Shown: piece by piece, positions 6,241 through 7,032 of the stretch | Layout of the letters: the number at the start of each line of letters is the position of its first letter | Position numbering within the stretch: the first letter of the stretch is position 1 | Source of the DNA: Nitrospirota bacterium | Lineage (GTDB): Bacteria > Nitrospirota > Nitrospiria > Nitrospirales > Nitrospiraceae | Length of the DNA stretch: 7,032 nt | Direction of reading: 5' to 3' | Assembly (NCBI GenBank): GCA_020028595.1 | Contig: JAIBHQ010000041.1 | Coordinates: 1-7,032 of the forward strand | Notes under the pieces: model-generated | Databases searched by the model: none | What the model was told of the DNA's origin: nothing | What the model saw: the letters and a program-made list of their open reading frames with translations, nothing else | Position numbers and translations under genes: made by a program

Positions 6241-7032
6241 ATGAATCGACGAACCATTCTTACGATGGCGTTGGCCCTGCTGTTGTCCTGCGCGGCGCCC
6301 GTATCCGCCTACGAGGAAGTCACGGTGACGGACGGCGGGACGCTCACCGGCACCGTGACGCTCACCGGCAAGGTGCCCAAGCCGAAGGGCTACAACCTCA
6401 CCATCATGCCGGACCCGCTGTACTGCGGCCGCATTTCCGACGGGCAGGGCTGGCGCATTCTGCAACCGTTCCAGGTCGGGCCGACGGGCGAGTTTCGCGA
6501 TGTGGTGGTCTACCTGGAAGGGATCGACAAGGGCAAACCCTTCGCCGAAGAGGGCCTGCCGCAAATCGAAGCGAAAGATTGCCTCTTCGTCCCGTTCACG
6601 ACCGTCGTGCGGGACGATCAATCGGTGACGGTGGTCAACATGGACCCCGTCATGCATGACCTTCAGGCCTACGAAACGTCGAATCTCGGCCCACGGGTTC
6701 TGTTCAACGTGCCACTGCCGATGAATCCGCAGCACCCGCGCAACTTCAAGGAGCGCAGCGATGCCGCGATGTACCACAAGCACATGGCCGGCGCGCCGTC
6801 GAAGCAATTGGTCAATCTCAGCAAGGGCCGCCGGATCTTCGTCATGCAATGCGGCTTTCACGCCTACATGGAGAGCTGGGGCCTGGCCGTCACCAATCCC
6901 TACTTTGCCAAGACGGACGAGCAGGGCCGGTTCACCATGACCGATGTGCCGCCGGGCACCTACAAGCTGGTCATCTGGCATCCCTATATTCGCAGCAGGA
7001 TCGAGCAAGCCGTCACGATCGGTCCGAAGGGA
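6241..7032 (+). CDS. Secreted cupredoxin with carboxypeptidase-regulatory-like domain (3' end outside window)
   Basis: The frame runs from ATG 6241 to the last base without a stop (264 residues visible). A strong Shine-Dalgarno site, AGGAGGAGG at 6224-6232, lies 8 bases upstream. Residues 1-23 are a signal peptide (MNRR, then a hydrophobic core; cleavage likely after PVSA). C17 in LLSC could instead act as a weak lipobox, making it a lipoprotein. Residues about 25-215 look like a plastocyanin-type domain: H139 in DPVMHD, then C204, H207 and M210 in QCGFHAYM, giving a complete His-Cys-His-Met type 1 copper set. From about 217 a transthyretin/carboxypeptidase-regulatory-like beta domain begins (AKTDEQGRFTMTDVPPGTYKLVIWHP). 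Additional Cys at 62 and 114 may form a disulfide. A periplasmic electron carrier or copper-binding role is inferred. It may be partly co-expressed with the oxidase upstream, although the terminator at 6110 separates them. Confidence 0.82.
   Translation, partial: MNRRTILTMALALLLSCAAPVSAYEEVTVTDGGTLTGTVTLTGKVPKPKGYNLTIMPDPLYCGRISDGQGWRILQPFQVGPTGEFRDVVVYLEGIDKGKPFAEEGLPQIEAKDCLFVPFTTVVRDDQSVTVVNMDPVMHDLQAYETSNLGPRVLFNVPLPMNPQHPRNFKERSDAAMYHKHMAGAPSKQLVNLSKGRRIFVMQCGFHAYMESWGLAVTNPYFAKTDEQGRFTMTDVPPGTYKLVIWHPYIRSRIEQAVTIGPKG

Noticed and set aside
6183..6659. 158-codon plus-strand frame overlapping the cupredoxin gene
   Set aside because: It is out of frame with the signal peptide and copper motifs of the gene at 6241 and has Arg/Gly/His-rich shadow composition.
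1..7032. CRISPR arrays, insertion sequences, tRNA or rRNA genes
   Set aside because: No regularly spaced long repeats, no transposase-like product, no terminal inverted repeats and no recognisable RNA gene were seen on reading.

Overview
The window holds three plus-strand genes and two informative non-coding stretches. Gene order, roughly 60% GC codon use, a good Shine-Dalgarno site before each complete start and a secreted copper-protein theme suggest a Gram-negative-type bacterium. My best guess is a member of the Nitrospirota (Nitrospira-like), but that is an impression from protein style, not a proof.

Layout: (1) 1-705, the end of a gene for an envelope-type protein whose N-terminal half looks like the CsgG/LpoB nucleotide-free alpha/beta fold, followed by a Gly/aromatic hydrophobic segment. 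(2) 706-1166, a 461-base gene-free stretch with a very good sigma-54 (-24/-12) promoter match at 927-941 and a long, structured, GC-rich leader. (3) 1167-6089, a 1640-residue exported giant multicopper oxidase made of three two-cupredoxin units. (4) 6090-6240, a 17-bp rho-independent terminator hairpin followed by a short repeat-rich leader. (5) 6241 to the window end, a secreted single-copper cupredoxin fused to a carboxypeptidase-regulatory-like beta domain, cut by the window edge.

The centre of interest is the giant oxidase. Only one of its three possible inter-domain copper centres is intact. All eight histidines of a trinuclear copper cluster and a complete type 1 site can be assigned, but they sit in domain 2 (residues 445-531) and domain 3 (826-976). 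The C-terminal-type motifs therefore come before the N-terminal-type motifs, the reverse of laccases, and the site differs from the domain 1/domain 6 site of ceruloplasmin. Size, six-domain build and export resemble the large bacterial metal oxidases (MofA/MnxG/McoA type) linked to Mn(II) oxidation, so a metal oxidase acting outside the cytoplasm is a reasonable hypothesis. The adjacent cupredoxin could pass electrons to or from it, or help deliver copper. The sigma-54 promoter would make expression depend on an activator and so on a specific signal.
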